Position numbers and translations under genes: made by a program
NCBI RefSeq assembly: GCF_000772705.2
Contig: NZ_JSBW02000040.1
Location: forward strand, 1 to 64,000
DNA length: 64,000 nucleotides
DNA from: Xanthomonas vasicola
Lineage (GTDB): Bacteria > Pseudomonadota > Gammaproteobacteria > Xanthomonadales > Xanthomonadaceae
Direction of reading: 5' to 3'
Notes under the pieces: generated by a model
Database searches by the model: none
What the model was told of the DNA's origin: nothing
What the model saw: only the letters and a program-made list of their open reading frames with translations
Shown: piece after piece, positions 15,427-24,862 of the stretch
Position numbering within the stretch: the stretch's first letter is position 1
How the letters are laid out: each line of letters begins with the position of its first letter

Positions 15427-16145
15427 AGCGCTGTTTTCCGTGCGGCCAGGCGCAAGGCCACGGCCGAAATGTTGTCGCGCCCAGCACGGCCAAGCGCGGT
15501 GTCGAACAGGCGCGCCAGCAACGCCGACGGCTGGCGCTCGCGCCGGCAGTGGGTGGCGATCTCGTCGTCGCTGAGTTCCTTGTTGATCCCATCCGAACAC
15601 AGCAGAAAGTGCTGGCCGGGCCGGCGCGCGCACACCGTCCAATCCACATACAGCGCGTCGTCGGCGCCGATCGCGCGGGTGAGCGCGCCGCCGGCGTGTT
15701 GCGCTCGCCCCACCTGTGTCAGATCGTCCTTGTCGCCGGCCACATGGTCGCGGGTCAGCAACTGCAGCCGACCCTCTTCGAAGGCATAGGCGCGGCTATC
15801 GCCCACCCAACCGCACATCAGCATGTCGTGGTCGTGCACCAGCACCACTACGGTGCTGGCGATCACATCCACTCGCCGCGCGCGCGCCAATGTACGCAGT
15901 TGCTGGTTGACCTGGCTCAGCTGCGCGTCGATGGCATCGACGAAGCTGGCCAGGTCGCCGTCGCGCCGCAACCCGCCCAGTGCATCGACGACCATGCGAC
16001 TGGCGAGATCGCCGGCGCTGTGGCCGCCCAGTCCATCGGCCACTGCCCACAGGCCGAGATCGTCGCGCAGCAGAATCGCATCCTCGTTCTGGCGACGGAC
16101 ATTGCCCTGCTCGGTACGACCGGCGGACACGTAAGACGCGCTCAT
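15423..16145 (-). CDS. pppA: T6SS PP2C-type protein phosphatase PppA
   Basis: A 240-residue PP2C-family phosphatase. All metal-site motifs are present: RRQNEDAILL, VADGLGGHSAGD, GWVGDSRAYAF, LLCSDGINKELSDDE and GRDNISAVAL. It should dephosphorylate PpkA targets and so damp the secretion system, as in the Pseudomonas threonine phosphorylation pathway. It overlaps tagF upstream and ppkA downstream by 4 bases, so kinase and phosphatase are made together. It is normal in length and has no membrane segment. Confidence 0.9.
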   Translation of the reverse strand: MSASYVSAGRTEQGNVRRQNEDAILLRDDLGLWAVADGLGGHSAGDLASRMVVDALGGLRRDGDLASFVDAIDAQLSQVNQQLRTLARARRVDVIASTVVVLVHDHDMLMCGWVGDSRAYAFEEGRLQLLTRDHVAGDKDDLTQVGRAQHAGGALTRAIGADDALYVDWTVCARRPGQHFLLCSDGINKELSDDEIATHCRRERQPSALLARLFDTALGRAGRDNISAVALRLAARKTAL

Positions 16146-16795
16146 TGCAGTGCCTCTGCAAGACAGGCGCTAGGCGCATGCAAGGGGCCAAGCAGGATCG
16201 GCGCATGGCAGGCTGCAGGCCAGCCGGCAAGACGCATCCAGGCACCCGGCGCAGATCCTGTCATCGCCGTCCACCACAGGCTGCTGCCAGCGGTGATTGC
16301 ACTAGCAGGCAACGGCGGCGACGCCGACATGGATGCGTCGTCGTACGCGTGTTGGGCGAGCGCCACGCAGGCGCGGTCCAACCAGGCACCGTCCTGCTGT
16401 GGCTCTGCACCGATGTTGCACAACACCGTGTCGGCAGCATCCAGCCATGCGGGCAGACGCAAATGGGTCGGCATGGCGGCAGCTGTCGCGCCATCGGCAT
16501 CGCTTGCAGGCAGCGCTGCGGCGATGACCAAGGGGAACGCGCGACCGACCCGATCGACGCTCGCCCGCATCGCCCCGACCCATGCGGCCGTACCCGCGAG
16601 GCGGGGCATCAGCACGAAGCGCCACACCGGTACGTGCTGCGCAGGCGTCGCGATCGTTGCCGCGTTGGCAGACAACACGCCTTGCATTGCCACATGCCAC
16701 GGGTCGACAAACGTTTCCGGCAAGCGGCGATGCACAAAATCGCCGACCGCGGGCAGCTTGCCGTAGAAACCCGGCGGGCGTTGCATGGCGCTCAT
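16142..16795 (-). CDS. tagF: T6SS-associated protein TagF
   Basis: A 217-residue protein. The hallmark TagF start GFYGKLPAVGDFVHRRLP is at residues 8-25, followed by WRFVLMPRLAGTAAWVGAM, VDRVGRAFPLVI and SLWWTAM. TagF represses T6SS assembly post-translationally by acting on the FHA protein in several species. The start MSAMQRPPGF is chosen because its ATG overlaps the tssM stop. The gene is stand-alone here, not fused to pppA as in some organisms. Confidence 0.88.
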   Translation of the reverse strand: MSAMQRPPGFYGKLPAVGDFVHRRLPETFVDPWHVAMQGVLSANAATIATPAQHVPVWRFVLMPRLAGTAAWVGAMRASVDRVGRAFPLVIAAALPASDADGATAAAMPTHLRLPAWLDAADTVLCNIGAEPQQDGAWLDRACVALAQHAYDDASMSASPPLPASAITAGSSLWWTAMTGSAPGAWMRLAGWPAACHAPILLGPLHAPSACLAEALQ

Positions 16796-19700
16796 GGGCA
16801 ACTGAACCGCTGCACGGCCGACGCCGCAAAGGGATGCCGCAGGCTGGCCGGTTGTATGTCCACGCGCACGCTGTTGCCGCCCAGCGCGAGGCTGGCGGTG
16901 TAATCCAAATCGCCGTTGCGGTGCAGCCGCCCGGCCTGCAGTGTGCGAAACCATGCCCAAGCACCGCGGTACTCGATCACTGGCAGCGCTTGCCCACTGG
17001 CATCCCACGCAGCAATACGGACCTGGCCCGGACGCGGGCCGGGCCAGGTCATCGACTGGGTGGCACGCGTGCCGTCGCGCACTTCCAGGGTTTGCCCATC
17101 TACCTCTAGCTGCAGCCGGCTGATCGCCGCTTGCGGCGGTACGGAGACGGTGAACGCGACCTGCGACTGCGCACCGCCGCCCGCGAAGAATGCTTGCTTG
17201 ATCTCGTCGGCAAGTTGCGCGCGTGCCAGCACATCGTCTGCGCCAACCGCAGCCATACCAGCGTTCCATTGCCAGCGCGGCCCGCTGGTATCGACCTTGC
17301 CGAGCACCGCCTGTTGCGCGAACCGGTCCATACGCCCGCCCGGTGCGAACAGTTCGGCGAAATCGCGCAACGGGATCTCGTTGTTGCTGCCCGGCACGAA
17401 TGGGAAGCGCCCGCTGACCAGCAGCGCGCACTCACGCCCGGCGGCTTGCCGTTGCGCGTGACGCAATGCCTCGCCGGCGCTGCTGGCGGTTAATTCGCGA
17501 CCACGACCGGACAAGGTCGCCATCCAGTTGCCCAGCGGCGGCGGCAGCTGTTCGGCCTGCTGCGCGGCGATCAGCAACGCCGGGTCGTTCTGGTCGGCCG
17601 CGACGCCAGCGGCGGCTCCCAACAGCGTGCGGCTCATCTGGGTCAGCGCGGCCAGGGTTTCGTCCAGCGCACTGGCGCCCGGCCCACCATCGAGCAAGCG
17701 ATTGAGCGGTTCGAAATGGCGTTCGATCGGTTCGGCTGCCACATCCGGCTCGGCCGCAGCAGCCGTGTCCGCGGCAGTTGCAGCGCCCGCGCCAGCCTTC
17801 GCTGCAGGCGTGCGCCCCAGTGCGTGGGTGTGCTCGCGCAGCAATACCAGCAACGCCTTCAGTGGCGACGCCGGTCCGCCCAGCTTGGCGGCCACCGCAC
17901 TCGCCTGCCCGGTCTGCGCGACGGGCCGCAGCACCAGGTCGGCCAGCAGGGTGTCCCAGGCGGCGATGTAGTCGCGCTGATACAACGCCAACACCTCGCG
18001 CTCCAGTTGCGAGCGCGCCAGCGGGTCCAGCGGTGCCGTGCCCAGCACCCAATCGTCGGCGAGAAACTGCTGCACGCCACGCGCGATGCCACCGCCGGTC
18101 TGCGCCTGGAACGCCTGACGGGTGAATAGCGGCGGCAACGGCGCAGACAACGGCAGGCCACTGCGGCGTTCGAAGACATCGCCCAGCAGGCCCAGGCGGC
18201 GATCCAGGCGTGGGGCCTGGCCAGCATCGACGCCGGGTTGCGTCAGCTTGAGGCCACCGTAGACCAGTGCCGGCAGTTCGGCGGTTCGCAGGCTGGCTCG
18301 CGTCTGTTCGATCTGCTGCCGATCCAGCGCAAGCGCACGCGCGCCGTCCACCGGACCCAGCAAGGCGCGCAGATGCCGGTTCAACCCCGCACGCACCGAT
18401 GCATCATCGGGAAATATCTGCCGCCAAACCGTGCCTGCCAGCGTGGCGAGATGCATTGCGTCACGGCGCGCGGGTTCGCCCAGCATCAGGTAACCCTTCA
18501 ACAATGGATACAACTGTTGCGGATCGCTGCTGGACTGCTCCAGCTTGCGTCGCAGCGACTGCGCCAATGCCGGCAGCAACGCGCCATTGAGGTCGCGCAG
18601 ATACGCTTCCTGCACATCGCGCGCCAACGCCGTGCCCTGGTGCAGCCCGAAACGTCGCGACCACGGAATCGACGCGCCCGGCGGCAGCGCCGCATCGCGC
18701 GCCTGCGCCAGCGCGTCGAAACGCTGCAAGGCCTTTGCATAGAAGGCAGCCTCGCCTGCATCGGCGGGCAGTGGGCCGGCGGGATAGACATTGAGCGCGT
18801 CGCGCACCTCGCCGATCAGCCGCACGTTGCGGGCATAGCTGCCGGCCATGCCCGACAGCACGCCCAGGGTGGTGGCGGTCAACACCGCCCAGCAGGCCAG
18901 CTGCAGCAACCGACGGCGCTGCGCGCTGCCGGGTTGGCTGCCGGCCAGTCCCGCCTCGGCGAAGACCACGTCGTTGAGCAGGCGTGGCAGGAAGTAACTG
19001 CGTGGCGCGCTGCTGACGGGCGGCAGACCGGCGGCGGCGACACCGAAGTGTCGCGCCACTGCCGAGATCACGCGGTCGATCGGATGGCCTTGCTGCGTCC
19101 CCGAACTCAGATAGACGCCACGCAGCCACGGCTGGCCGGCATAGCCATGGCGACCGAAGGCGGTCTGCACGAAGTCCATCAGCGCTGGCTGCAGCAACCG
19201 CAATTGCTGCGGAAAGGACAGCACCGCCGCACGCTCGCGCGCATCACGTGCCCGCTGCAGGCGCTCCAGCACGCGCTGATCGATGCGCTCCATCAGGCGT
19301 TCGAGCTCGGCGGGAAATAGCGTCAACGGATCGGTGTCACCGGCGGCCTGCGCCTGTGGGAACGACATGCCCCACACCTGCGTGCGGCCGATGGCATCCA
19401 GATCGGCGAAGAACTCGGCAAAGCCGGACACCAGGTCGCATTTGGTCACGACCAGGTAGACCGGCACGCGGGCGCGCAGTTTGTCGACCAGTTCGTCCAG
19501 CCGATGACGCACCGCGCGTGCATGTGACAGACCGGCATCGCCATCGAGCTCCAGCAGCTCGGCCACGCTCACGGTCACGATGACGCCGTTCAATGGCTGC
19601 CGGCGGTGCCGCCGCAGCAGGTCCAGAAAGCCGTGCCAGGCACCGGCATCGGCGATGGCGTCCGAATCCTGGGTGGTATAGCGCCCGGCACTGTCGAGGA

Positions 19701-20250
19701 ACACTGCTTGGTCGGCGAACCACCAATCGCAGTTGCGCGTACCGCCGACACCTTCCAGTGCAGCGTGGTTGCCATGTTCCTTGAGTGGAAACTCCAGGCC
19801 CGAAGACTGCAGCAAGGTGCTCTTGCCGGAACCTGGCGCGCCGATCAGCAAATACCAGGGCAGCACGTGCAGGCCGGGACCGTTGCGACGGCGACGGCGC
19901 AGCACCGCCATGGCTTCGGTAAAACGCGCACGCAGACGGACCTGCTCCTGTGCTGCACGCGCGCGACTGTCGTTGCCGTTAGCGTCTTCGGCACATGCGC
20001 CTTGCCCGACCAGTTCGCCGGCCAGACGTTGCTGCTTGGCGCTGTCGCGGCGCCAGCGCAGATAGCGCCACCCTGCCCACGCGAGGACCAGCACGGCCAT
20101 GGCAAGCAGGCGCCCGCTCACGCTGGCAAACGGCTGCCAGCGGCCCAGGCTGAGGTAGGGTCCGCCGACCCACACGAGGACGGCCAACAAACTGAGGATG
20201 GCAGCGCTGGCGACGTATCGGACGCGCAGGAATTCGAGCACAAAGCGCAT
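16792..20250 (-). CDS. tssM: T6SS membrane complex protein TssM (IcmF)
   Basis: An 1152-residue inner-membrane protein. Two N-terminal hydrophobic helices (about 10-30 and 45-62) precede a cytoplasmic NTPase domain with an intact Walker A, GAPGSGKS (137-144), and the motifs NCDWWFADQAVFLDSAGRYT and YLVVTKCDLVSGFAEFF. A third helix lies at about residue 440 (LACWAVLTATTLGVLSGMAG), followed by the long periplasmic region and the C-terminal IcmF domain (LFAPGGRMDRFAQQ, TWPGPRPGQVRIAAWDASGQ). It spans the envelope and normally joins TssJ to TssL; no tssJ is seen in this locus. Length is typical. Confidence 0.95.
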   Translation of the reverse strand: MRFVLEFLRVRYVASAAILSLLAVLVWVGGPYLSLGRWQPFASVSGRLLAMAVLVLAWAGWRYLRWRRDSAKQQRLAGELVGQGACAEDANGNDSRARAAQEQVRLRARFTEAMAVLRRRRRNGPGLHVLPWYLLIGAPGSGKSTLLQSSGLEFPLKEHGNHAALEGVGGTRNCDWWFADQAVFLDSAGRYTTQDSDAIADAGAWHGFLDLLRRHRRQPLNGVIVTVSVAELLELDGDAGLSHARAVRHRLDELVDKLRARVPVYLVVTKCDLVSGFAEFFADLDAIGRTQVWGMSFPQAQAAGDTDPLTLFPAELERLMERIDQRVLERLQRARDARERAAVLSFPQQLRLLQPALMDFVQTAFGRHGYAGQPWLRGVYLSSGTQQGHPIDRVISAVARHFGVAAAGLPPVSSAPRSYFLPRLLNDVVFAEAGLAGSQPGSAQRRRLLQLACWAVLTATTLGVLSGMAGSYARNVRLIGEVRDALNVYPAGPLPADAGEAAFYAKALQRFDALAQARDAALPPGASIPWSRRFGLHQGTALARDVQEAYLRDLNGALLPALAQSLRRKLEQSSSDPQQLYPLLKGYLMLGEPARRDAMHLATLAGTVWRQIFPDDASVRAGLNRHLRALLGPVDGARALALDRQQIEQTRASLRTAELPALVYGGLKLTQPGVDAGQAPRLDRRLGLLGDVFERRSGLPLSAPLPPLFTRQAFQAQTGGGIARGVQQFLADDWVLGTAPLDPLARSQLEREVLALYQRDYIAAWDTLLADLVLRPVAQTGQASAVAAKLGGPASPLKALLVLLREHTHALGRTPAAKAGAGAATAADTAAAAEPDVAAEPIERHFEPLNRLLDGGPGASALDETLAALTQMSRTLLGAAAGVAADQNDPALLIAAQQAEQLPPPLGNWMATLSGRGRELTASSAGEALRHAQRQAAGRECALLVSGRFPFVPGSNNEIPLRDFAELFAPGGRMDRFAQQAVLGKVDTSGPRWQWNAGMAAVGADDVLARAQLADEIKQAFFAGGGAQSQVAFTVSVPPQAAISRLQLEVDGQTLEVRDGTRATQSMTWPGPRPGQVRIAAWDASGQALPVIEYRGAWAWFRTLQAGRLHRNGDLDYTASLALGGNSVRVDIQPASLRHPFAASAVQRFSCP

Positions 20251-20253
20251 GGG

Positions 20254-21570
20254 TCAGGTCTCGGGAATCAACAGGATCTCGACGCGCCGATTGCGCGCAC
20301 GGTTGCCGGGCAATTGCGGCGGTAGCGCGATGGGCTGGGAATCGCCCGCGCCACTGGTCTGTACCCGGCGTCGATCGCGCAGGCCTGCCGCCAACACGGC
20401 GCCCACGCTCTCGGCGCGACGTGCCGATAGGGCGAAGTTGTCCTTGAAGCTTAGCGAGCGCACCGGTTGGTCATCGGTATGCCCGACCACCACCACCCGC
20501 CCCGGCACCTGCTCCAGCGCTGCAGCAACGCGTTCGAGCAGGCTGGTCTGATCGGCATCCAACTCCGCGCTGCCGCTGGGGAACATGGACGCGCTGGCCA
20601 GGCGCACGGTGCTGCGACCATCTCCATCGGTCTGTACGGTCAGCAACCCTGCGCGCTGCTCGGCCGCCAACAGCGGTGCAAGCGCCGGTGTGGTCGACGG
20701 TCTGACTGCCGCCGGGATCGGCAACGCCACCCGCTCCAGGCCGATGCGCGCCAGCTGCGCGCTGATCGGCGCGGTCAGCGTATTGAGGCGCGCATGCAAC
20801 CACACGAACGCCAGCAACACGATGCACAGCGAGGCCAGCGCCGCGATCCACAGCGGCGTGGCCGCTGCATTGCGCAGTAACGGCGCCTGCGCGCCCTGCC
20901 ATTTCGGCGACAGCTCGGCAGGCGCAGGCAAGCGCTGACGCTGGATGAGTTGGTAGAGCTCGGCCTGGCGATCGGCCAGCCGTGCCCCGCCACCCTGCTC
21001 CACCCGATAGCGGCCACCAAAGCCCAGCGCCAATGCCAGGTACAGCAGCTCCAGCAGGTCCAGGTGCCGCGCCGGATCGCGCGCCAGCCGATCGAGCAGG
21101 TCGAAGACCTTGGCGCCGCCATAGGTTTCGCCGTGGAAAGTCACCAGCAAGGTGCGCTGCGACCAGCCGCTGCCCTCGCCCCAGGGCGCGGCCAGGGCCG
21201 CTTCGTCAAGCAACGTGCACAGCACGTAGCGCGCGGCGATGCCGGTCTTGTCGTCGGTACCCTGTTGCCGCAGCTCCTGCTCGAAGCGCTGCAGGCGCGT
21301 GCTGCAGTTTTCGCGCAAGGTGGCGATGTCCGGCGTCTGCGTGGAGTGTCGCAACTGCACCGCCAGCAGCAGCAGCGGCGTGGCTGCGCGTACCACCGCA
21401 TTGCCTTGCATAGCGCCTGGCGTCGCGCGCATGGCGGCATCCAGATCGGGCGGTCGCGTTGTCCGCGTCGGGGCTTGGCGGGGCGGCATGGATGCAGCGG
21501 GCCGCGGCGCCGGTGTCGCGCTGCGGAGCACGGTGGCATCGTCGTCGTGGTGGTCGACCGTCTTGCTCAT
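20254..21570 (-). CDS. tssL: T6SS TssL with OmpA-like peptidoglycan-binding domain
   Basis: A 438-residue protein. The N-terminal DotU/TssL domain is cytoplasmic (LLLLAVQLRHSTQTPDIATL, then YVLCTLLDEAALAAPWGEGS, TLLVTFHGETYGGAKVFDLL). A single membrane helix (about 235-255, LWIAALASLCIVLLAFVWLH) is followed by a periplasmic OmpA-like domain. The peptidoglycan-binding signature there is VVVGHTDDQPVRSLSFKDNF, ALSARRAESV and NRARNRRVEILL. The fused OmpA domain anchors the membrane complex to the cell wall and may partly make up for the missing TssJ. It lies 3 bases from tssM. Confidence 0.93.
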   Translation of the reverse strand: MSKTVDHHDDDATVLRSATPAPRPAASMPPRQAPTRTTRPPDLDAAMRATPGAMQGNAVVRAATPLLLLAVQLRHSTQTPDIATLRENCSTRLQRFEQELRQQGTDDKTGIAARYVLCTLLDEAALAAPWGEGSGWSQRTLLVTFHGETYGGAKVFDLLDRLARDPARHLDLLELLYLALALGFGGRYRVEQGGGARLADRQAELYQLIQRQRLPAPAELSPKWQGAQAPLLRNAAATPLWIAALASLCIVLLAFVWLHARLNTLTAPISAQLARIGLERVALPIPAAVRPSTTPALAPLLAAEQRAGLLTVQTDGDGRSTVRLASASMFPSGSAELDADQTSLLERVAAALEQVPGRVVVVGHTDDQPVRSLSFKDNFALSARRAESVGAVLAAGLRDRRRVQTSGAGDSQPIALPPQLPGNRARNRRVEILLIPET

Positions 21571-21571
21571 C

Positions 21572-22909
21572 TCAATTCCTCACCGCCCACAACTCAAGTT
21601 CCAGGCCAGGAAAACCACTGCCGAAATGCAGCGCCACGCCACCAGAAGTGCGCAGCGTCTTCCACAGCGACGATTGCCGATCGAGCTCGAAGTAGGCGCA
21701 GCCGGCGTGGTACGGCACCTGCCGCGGTGCCATCGCCAGCGCGCTCACGGCCACGCCGGGCAGTTGCAGGTTCACCAGGTCGCGAATCTTCTCCACCGGG
21801 CCGATCTTCGATTCGGTGGGTAGCCGCTTGCGCAGATCCTCTGCGCGCAGATCCGCTTTGACCGCCAGCACGAAGGCCGCCGAGTCCAGCAAGGCCGGAT
21901 CGGGCACCATGCCGACCCACACGCCGTATTTGCGTTGCTGCAAGGGCACGGCAATCGCCGACTGTTCGAGCACCGCGCTCAAGCTTTCGCGCAAGGACAC
22001 CACCACCGGCTCGAAGCTCGCCTGCAGCGCATCGTGTGCATACGGCGGAAATGGCCCGCTGCGTTTGCTGGCACGGGTGAAGGTCGCGAGTTCGCCAGCC
22101 ATCCCCAGCAGCACGCAATACAGCGCTTCGGGATGCTCCAGCGGCGCGCTCGCCCAATGCGCCACCAACGGCTGGTAGCGATTGATCACCTGCAACATCA
22201 GCACGTCTGCGATTTCCGCCACGCCGCTACGGTCGCTGCCGGCCACGCGGTCGGCCAGCGCCTGGCCGCGTTGATGCAACAGCCCGAGCAATTCGGCCAG
22301 CAGCATCGACAACCGCGCGGCGCCTTCGATGCGGAGGGCGGTCGGGATGAAGGCATCATCGAGAATCACCCGTCGATCGGCGCGGCACTCGACGATGCGC
22401 GCCATCGGCACCTCCACCAACCCCTCACCCGGTTCGGACTGCAGGCGTAAGCGACTGGCCAGCACGCCGACTTCCAGCAGGACCGTGCCGGCGATGCTGC
22501 CGGAGGAATCGCCGACCTCCGCTTCGCCTACGCGAAAGCGGGCCAGCCGGCTGCCGTCGCCATCCGGCCAGGCGCTATCCGGCTGCGTGGTCGCGCGCAG
22601 CGGCAGTGCCAGGCTCACCACCTGGTCGCGGCAGTTGGCCGGCACGTCCAACGGCGGCGGTGCCGGATCGCGATCGGGAATGGAAAACGGCGTGCCATCG
22701 GGAAAGCAGCCGCGGGCGCGCCGGATGCCGAGCTTGCCGATCGCCAGCAGTTCCGGTTCCAGCTCCAGTTGGCTAAATCCCCACGCATGCGGCCGCAGCG
22801 CACCGGCATGCAGTTCCATGTAGCGCTCGAGATAGCGCTCCTGTTGTTGCAGGTGCTGTGGGCGCAGGAACAGGCCCTCGCTCCAGATCACCTTGTTGTA
22901 AGGGGTCAT
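21572..22909 (-). CDS. tssK: T6SS baseplate protein TssK
   Basis: A 445-residue protein with the typical start NKVIWSEGLFLRPQHLQQQE followed by RYLERYMELHAGALRPHAWG. Further conserved parts are FPDGTPFSIPDRDPAPPPLD and the C-terminal receptor-type domain ending YHAGCAYFELDRQSSLWKTL. TssK links the baseplate to the membrane complex. Length is normal. It overlaps the FHA gene upstream by 4 bases and lies 1 base before tssL. Confidence 0.93.
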   Translation of the reverse strand: MTPYNKVIWSEGLFLRPQHLQQQERYLERYMELHAGALRPHAWGFSQLELEPELLAIGKLGIRRARGCFPDGTPFSIPDRDPAPPPLDVPANCRDQVVSLALPLRATTQPDSAWPDGDGSRLARFRVGEAEVGDSSGSIAGTVLLEVGVLASRLRLQSEPGEGLVEVPMARIVECRADRRVILDDAFIPTALRIEGAARLSMLLAELLGLLHQRGQALADRVAGSDRSGVAEIADVLMLQVINRYQPLVAHWASAPLEHPEALYCVLLGMAGELATFTRASKRSGPFPPYAHDALQASFEPVVVSLRESLSAVLEQSAIAVPLQQRKYGVWVGMVPDPALLDSAAFVLAVKADLRAEDLRKRLPTESKIGPVEKIRDLVNLQLPGVAVSALAMAPRQVPYHAGCAYFELDRQSSLWKTLRTSGGVALHFGSGFPGLELELWAVRN

Positions 22910-24318
22910 GCTCGGTCGCCGTCTGCGGGTTGAGCCTGCGCCTTGGCACGGGCCATCTGTTGTTCGTAGGCGCGGGCGAATTCTTCGCCGAACAGGCGGC
23001 GGAAGCGCTCGTCGGGATCGCCGAGCAACTCGCGGTAACGCTGCGCATAACGTCGCCAGGGCCGATTGCCCCAGGAACCGAGCGCGGAGCCGGCGGTGTC
23101 TGCCTCGAAGCGCGCTGGATCGAACTGGGCAAACACATGCTCGAAGGCGGCGCGCATGCCGGCCAACAAGGCCAGCTGGTGACGCCCGATGTCCTCCATC
23201 GCTTCTTCGATCGCGGCCGTACCGGTCAGATACCCAGGGCTCGGCGGCGCCAACAGGCGGGCGACCGCCTCGTCCACCGTCGCGGCGAACTTGAGCGGAT
23301 TGTTCTCAGTGCGTTGGATCAGCGTAACCGGCACGCGCAGGCTGTTCTTGAACGCCGCACGCGCGCGCAAGACATCCATCAAGCCAGCGGTCATGGCGGC
23401 GAACAGCGCAGGTAGTTCGGGGGTATCCGGCGTGTGTGCGCCTACCGGCTGCGCTGCGGACGGGGCGGCAGCGTTTACCGCTACTGCCGCGCCACGCGGT
23501 TGCAAGACCGACGTTGGCAGTGGCGATGGTGTCAGTGTTGGTGTTGGTGTTGGTGTTGGCGTCGGTGCAGGTGCTGGCGCTGCTGCGGCAATAGGCACTG
23601 CTGCGGGCGGCAGTGGCGCTTGCATGTCTGCAACTGGATCGGCAGCCGGCGGCAGCGCAAATTCGCTGCGTGTCAGGTCCCAGTGCTCGGGCAACACAAC
23701 GCCGCCGGCAGCCGGCACGGCCACGGGCGCACGGTAGGCTTCGGCCGTTGCCGGCGCATGCCCCAGCCCGAACGCCGCCGCATCGCCATCGCGGCCGGCC
23801 AGCGTGAACGAGGTGGCGAACAATGCCAGTGGGTCGGTGTCGGTTGCGCGCGTCGACGACGCCCCAAGATCGGCGAAAACATCATGCTCCAGAGGCGCTT
23901 GCTGCGAATGCTGCGGCAGTGGCATTGCCGACAGCGTGCACGGTTCGGCGTGATTCCAGCTCTGCGTTGCGCCTGGAACAGCGGTGCCGCTGGCGCCCGA
24001 CACCGCCACGTCGATCTCGAAGGCATCGATGCGCAACGCGTCGCCGGCATGCAGCGGCACTGGAAAGCCGGCACGTAGCGGCACGCCGTTATGCAACACG
24101 CCGTTAGTGCTGTGATCCTCGATGAAATACACCCCATCGAGATGGCGCACACTTGCGTGCAGGCGCGAAACCCCCTCGCCTTCAAGCACCCAATCGCACG
24201 CGGCATCACGGCCGATGCGCCCGCCTTCTGTCGCGAAGCTGGCCTGCGCCTGCGTACTGCCCGACACCGCCTGCGCATCGCGAACCGTCAGCGTCAGCCG
24301 GGGTGAAACCGCGCTCAT
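22906..24318 (-). CDS. tagH: T6SS FHA-domain scaffold protein (TagH/Fha)
   Basis: A 470-residue protein. The FHA domain at about residues 25-95 shows the phosphothreonine-binding pattern GRIGRDAACDWVLEGEGVSR, with SRLHASVRH and DHSTNGVLHNG. A long disordered linker has a Pro-Thr repeat (about 258-275) encoded by a GTTGGT-type hexanucleotide run at 23533-23560. The C-terminal TagH domain (about 300-470) has FKNSLRVPVTLIQRTENNPL, AIEEAMEDIGRHQLALLAGM and FRRLFGEEFARAYEQQMARA. In the family the kinase PpkA phosphorylates Fha to start assembly and PppA reverses this; all three genes are here. Confidence 0.9.
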   Translation of the reverse strand: MSAVSPRLTLTVRDAQAVSGSTQAQASFATEGGRIGRDAACDWVLEGEGVSRLHASVRHLDGVYFIEDHSTNGVLHNGVPLRAGFPVPLHAGDALRIDAFEIDVAVSGASGTAVPGATQSWNHAEPCTLSAMPLPQHSQQAPLEHDVFADLGASSTRATDTDPLALFATSFTLAGRDGDAAAFGLGHAPATAEAYRAPVAVPAAGGVVLPEHWDLTRSEFALPPAADPVADMQAPLPPAAVPIAAAAPAPAPTPTPTPTPTLTPSPLPTSVLQPRGAAVAVNAAAPSAAQPVGAHTPDTPELPALFAAMTAGLMDVLRARAAFKNSLRVPVTLIQRTENNPLKFAATVDEAVARLLAPPSPGYLTGTAAIEEAMEDIGRHQLALLAGMRAAFEHVFAQFDPARFEADTAGSALGSWGNRPWRRYAQRYRELLGDPDERFRRLFGEEFARAYEQQMARAKAQAQPADGDRA

Positions 24319-24854
24319 GGTGCACGCTCGCGCACGCGCAGCCCGGAGAGCAGCCGTGCGGCATCTTCGCTCCAGTCCACCAATTGCGCGTCGAAGGTCG
24401 CAGGCTCGCGTCCAGCCAGATGCAGTAACGCTGCCACTGCCGCCGCCGCGGTCAGATGGTCGGCCACCGGCGGGCCGTCTTCGTCGCTCAGGCTGCCGTC
24501 GCTCCAGGCCGCCGCCGCCGCAAGCCAGGCACCGACCGACTGGTAGTCGTCATCGGCCGCGAACGCACGCGCACTTTCGCGCTGAGCCGCACCCGGCTGC
24601 TGCACCCACGCCTGTGCCAGCCGCAAACCTTCGCTGTCATGCCCGCTGAGCGCTTGCGCGCGCATGCACTGGCACAACCACGCCACAGCATATGGCCTGG
24701 GCAACAAACGCAAGGCCAGTGGCAGCGCATCCTGGGCAAGCCCGCGCGCCAATAATTCACGCACGGCTGTCTCTGGCGCCATGTCCGGCGCCAAGGCGGC
24801 ATGTGCAGAGGGAGAGAGCCGCATCTGCCGCGCGGCGGGAAGAATCTGCAACAT
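24315..24854 (-). CDS. T6SS-associated DUF6931-like small protein
   Basis: A 179-residue alanine-rich, all-helical protein from the ATG at 24854; a TTG at 24866 would add four residues. Motifs visible are VRELLARGLAQDALPLALRL, LPRPYAVAWLCQCMRAQA and WVQQPGAAQRESARAFAADD. Proteins of this size and character lie between vgrG and the FHA gene in several T6SS loci, annotated as DUF6931. The start lies 9 bases after the vgrG stop, and its stop overlaps the tagH start. Role unknown; a cytoplasmic helper of VgrG or Fha is possible. No lipobox is present, so it is not TssJ. Confidence 0.65.
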   Translation of the reverse strand: MLQILPAARQMRLSPSAHAALAPDMAPETAVRELLARGLAQDALPLALRLLPRPYAVAWLCQCMRAQALSGHDSEGLRLAQAWVQQPGAAQRESARAFAADDDYQSVGAWLAAAAAWSDGSLSDEDGPPVADHLTAAAAVAALLHLAGREPATFDAQLVDWSEDAARLLSGLRVRERAP

Positions 24855-24862
24855 GGCGGTCC

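Noticed and set aside
18238-19320. Plus-strand 360-codon frame inside tssM
   Set aside because: Antisense to a certain TssM gene; Gln/His/Arg-rich composition is typical of the reverse strand of high-GC genes.
24315-24854. DUF6931-like gene as a possible TssJ
   Set aside because: No signal peptide or lipobox and an all-helical alanine-rich composition, unlike the beta-sandwich TssJ lipoprotein.
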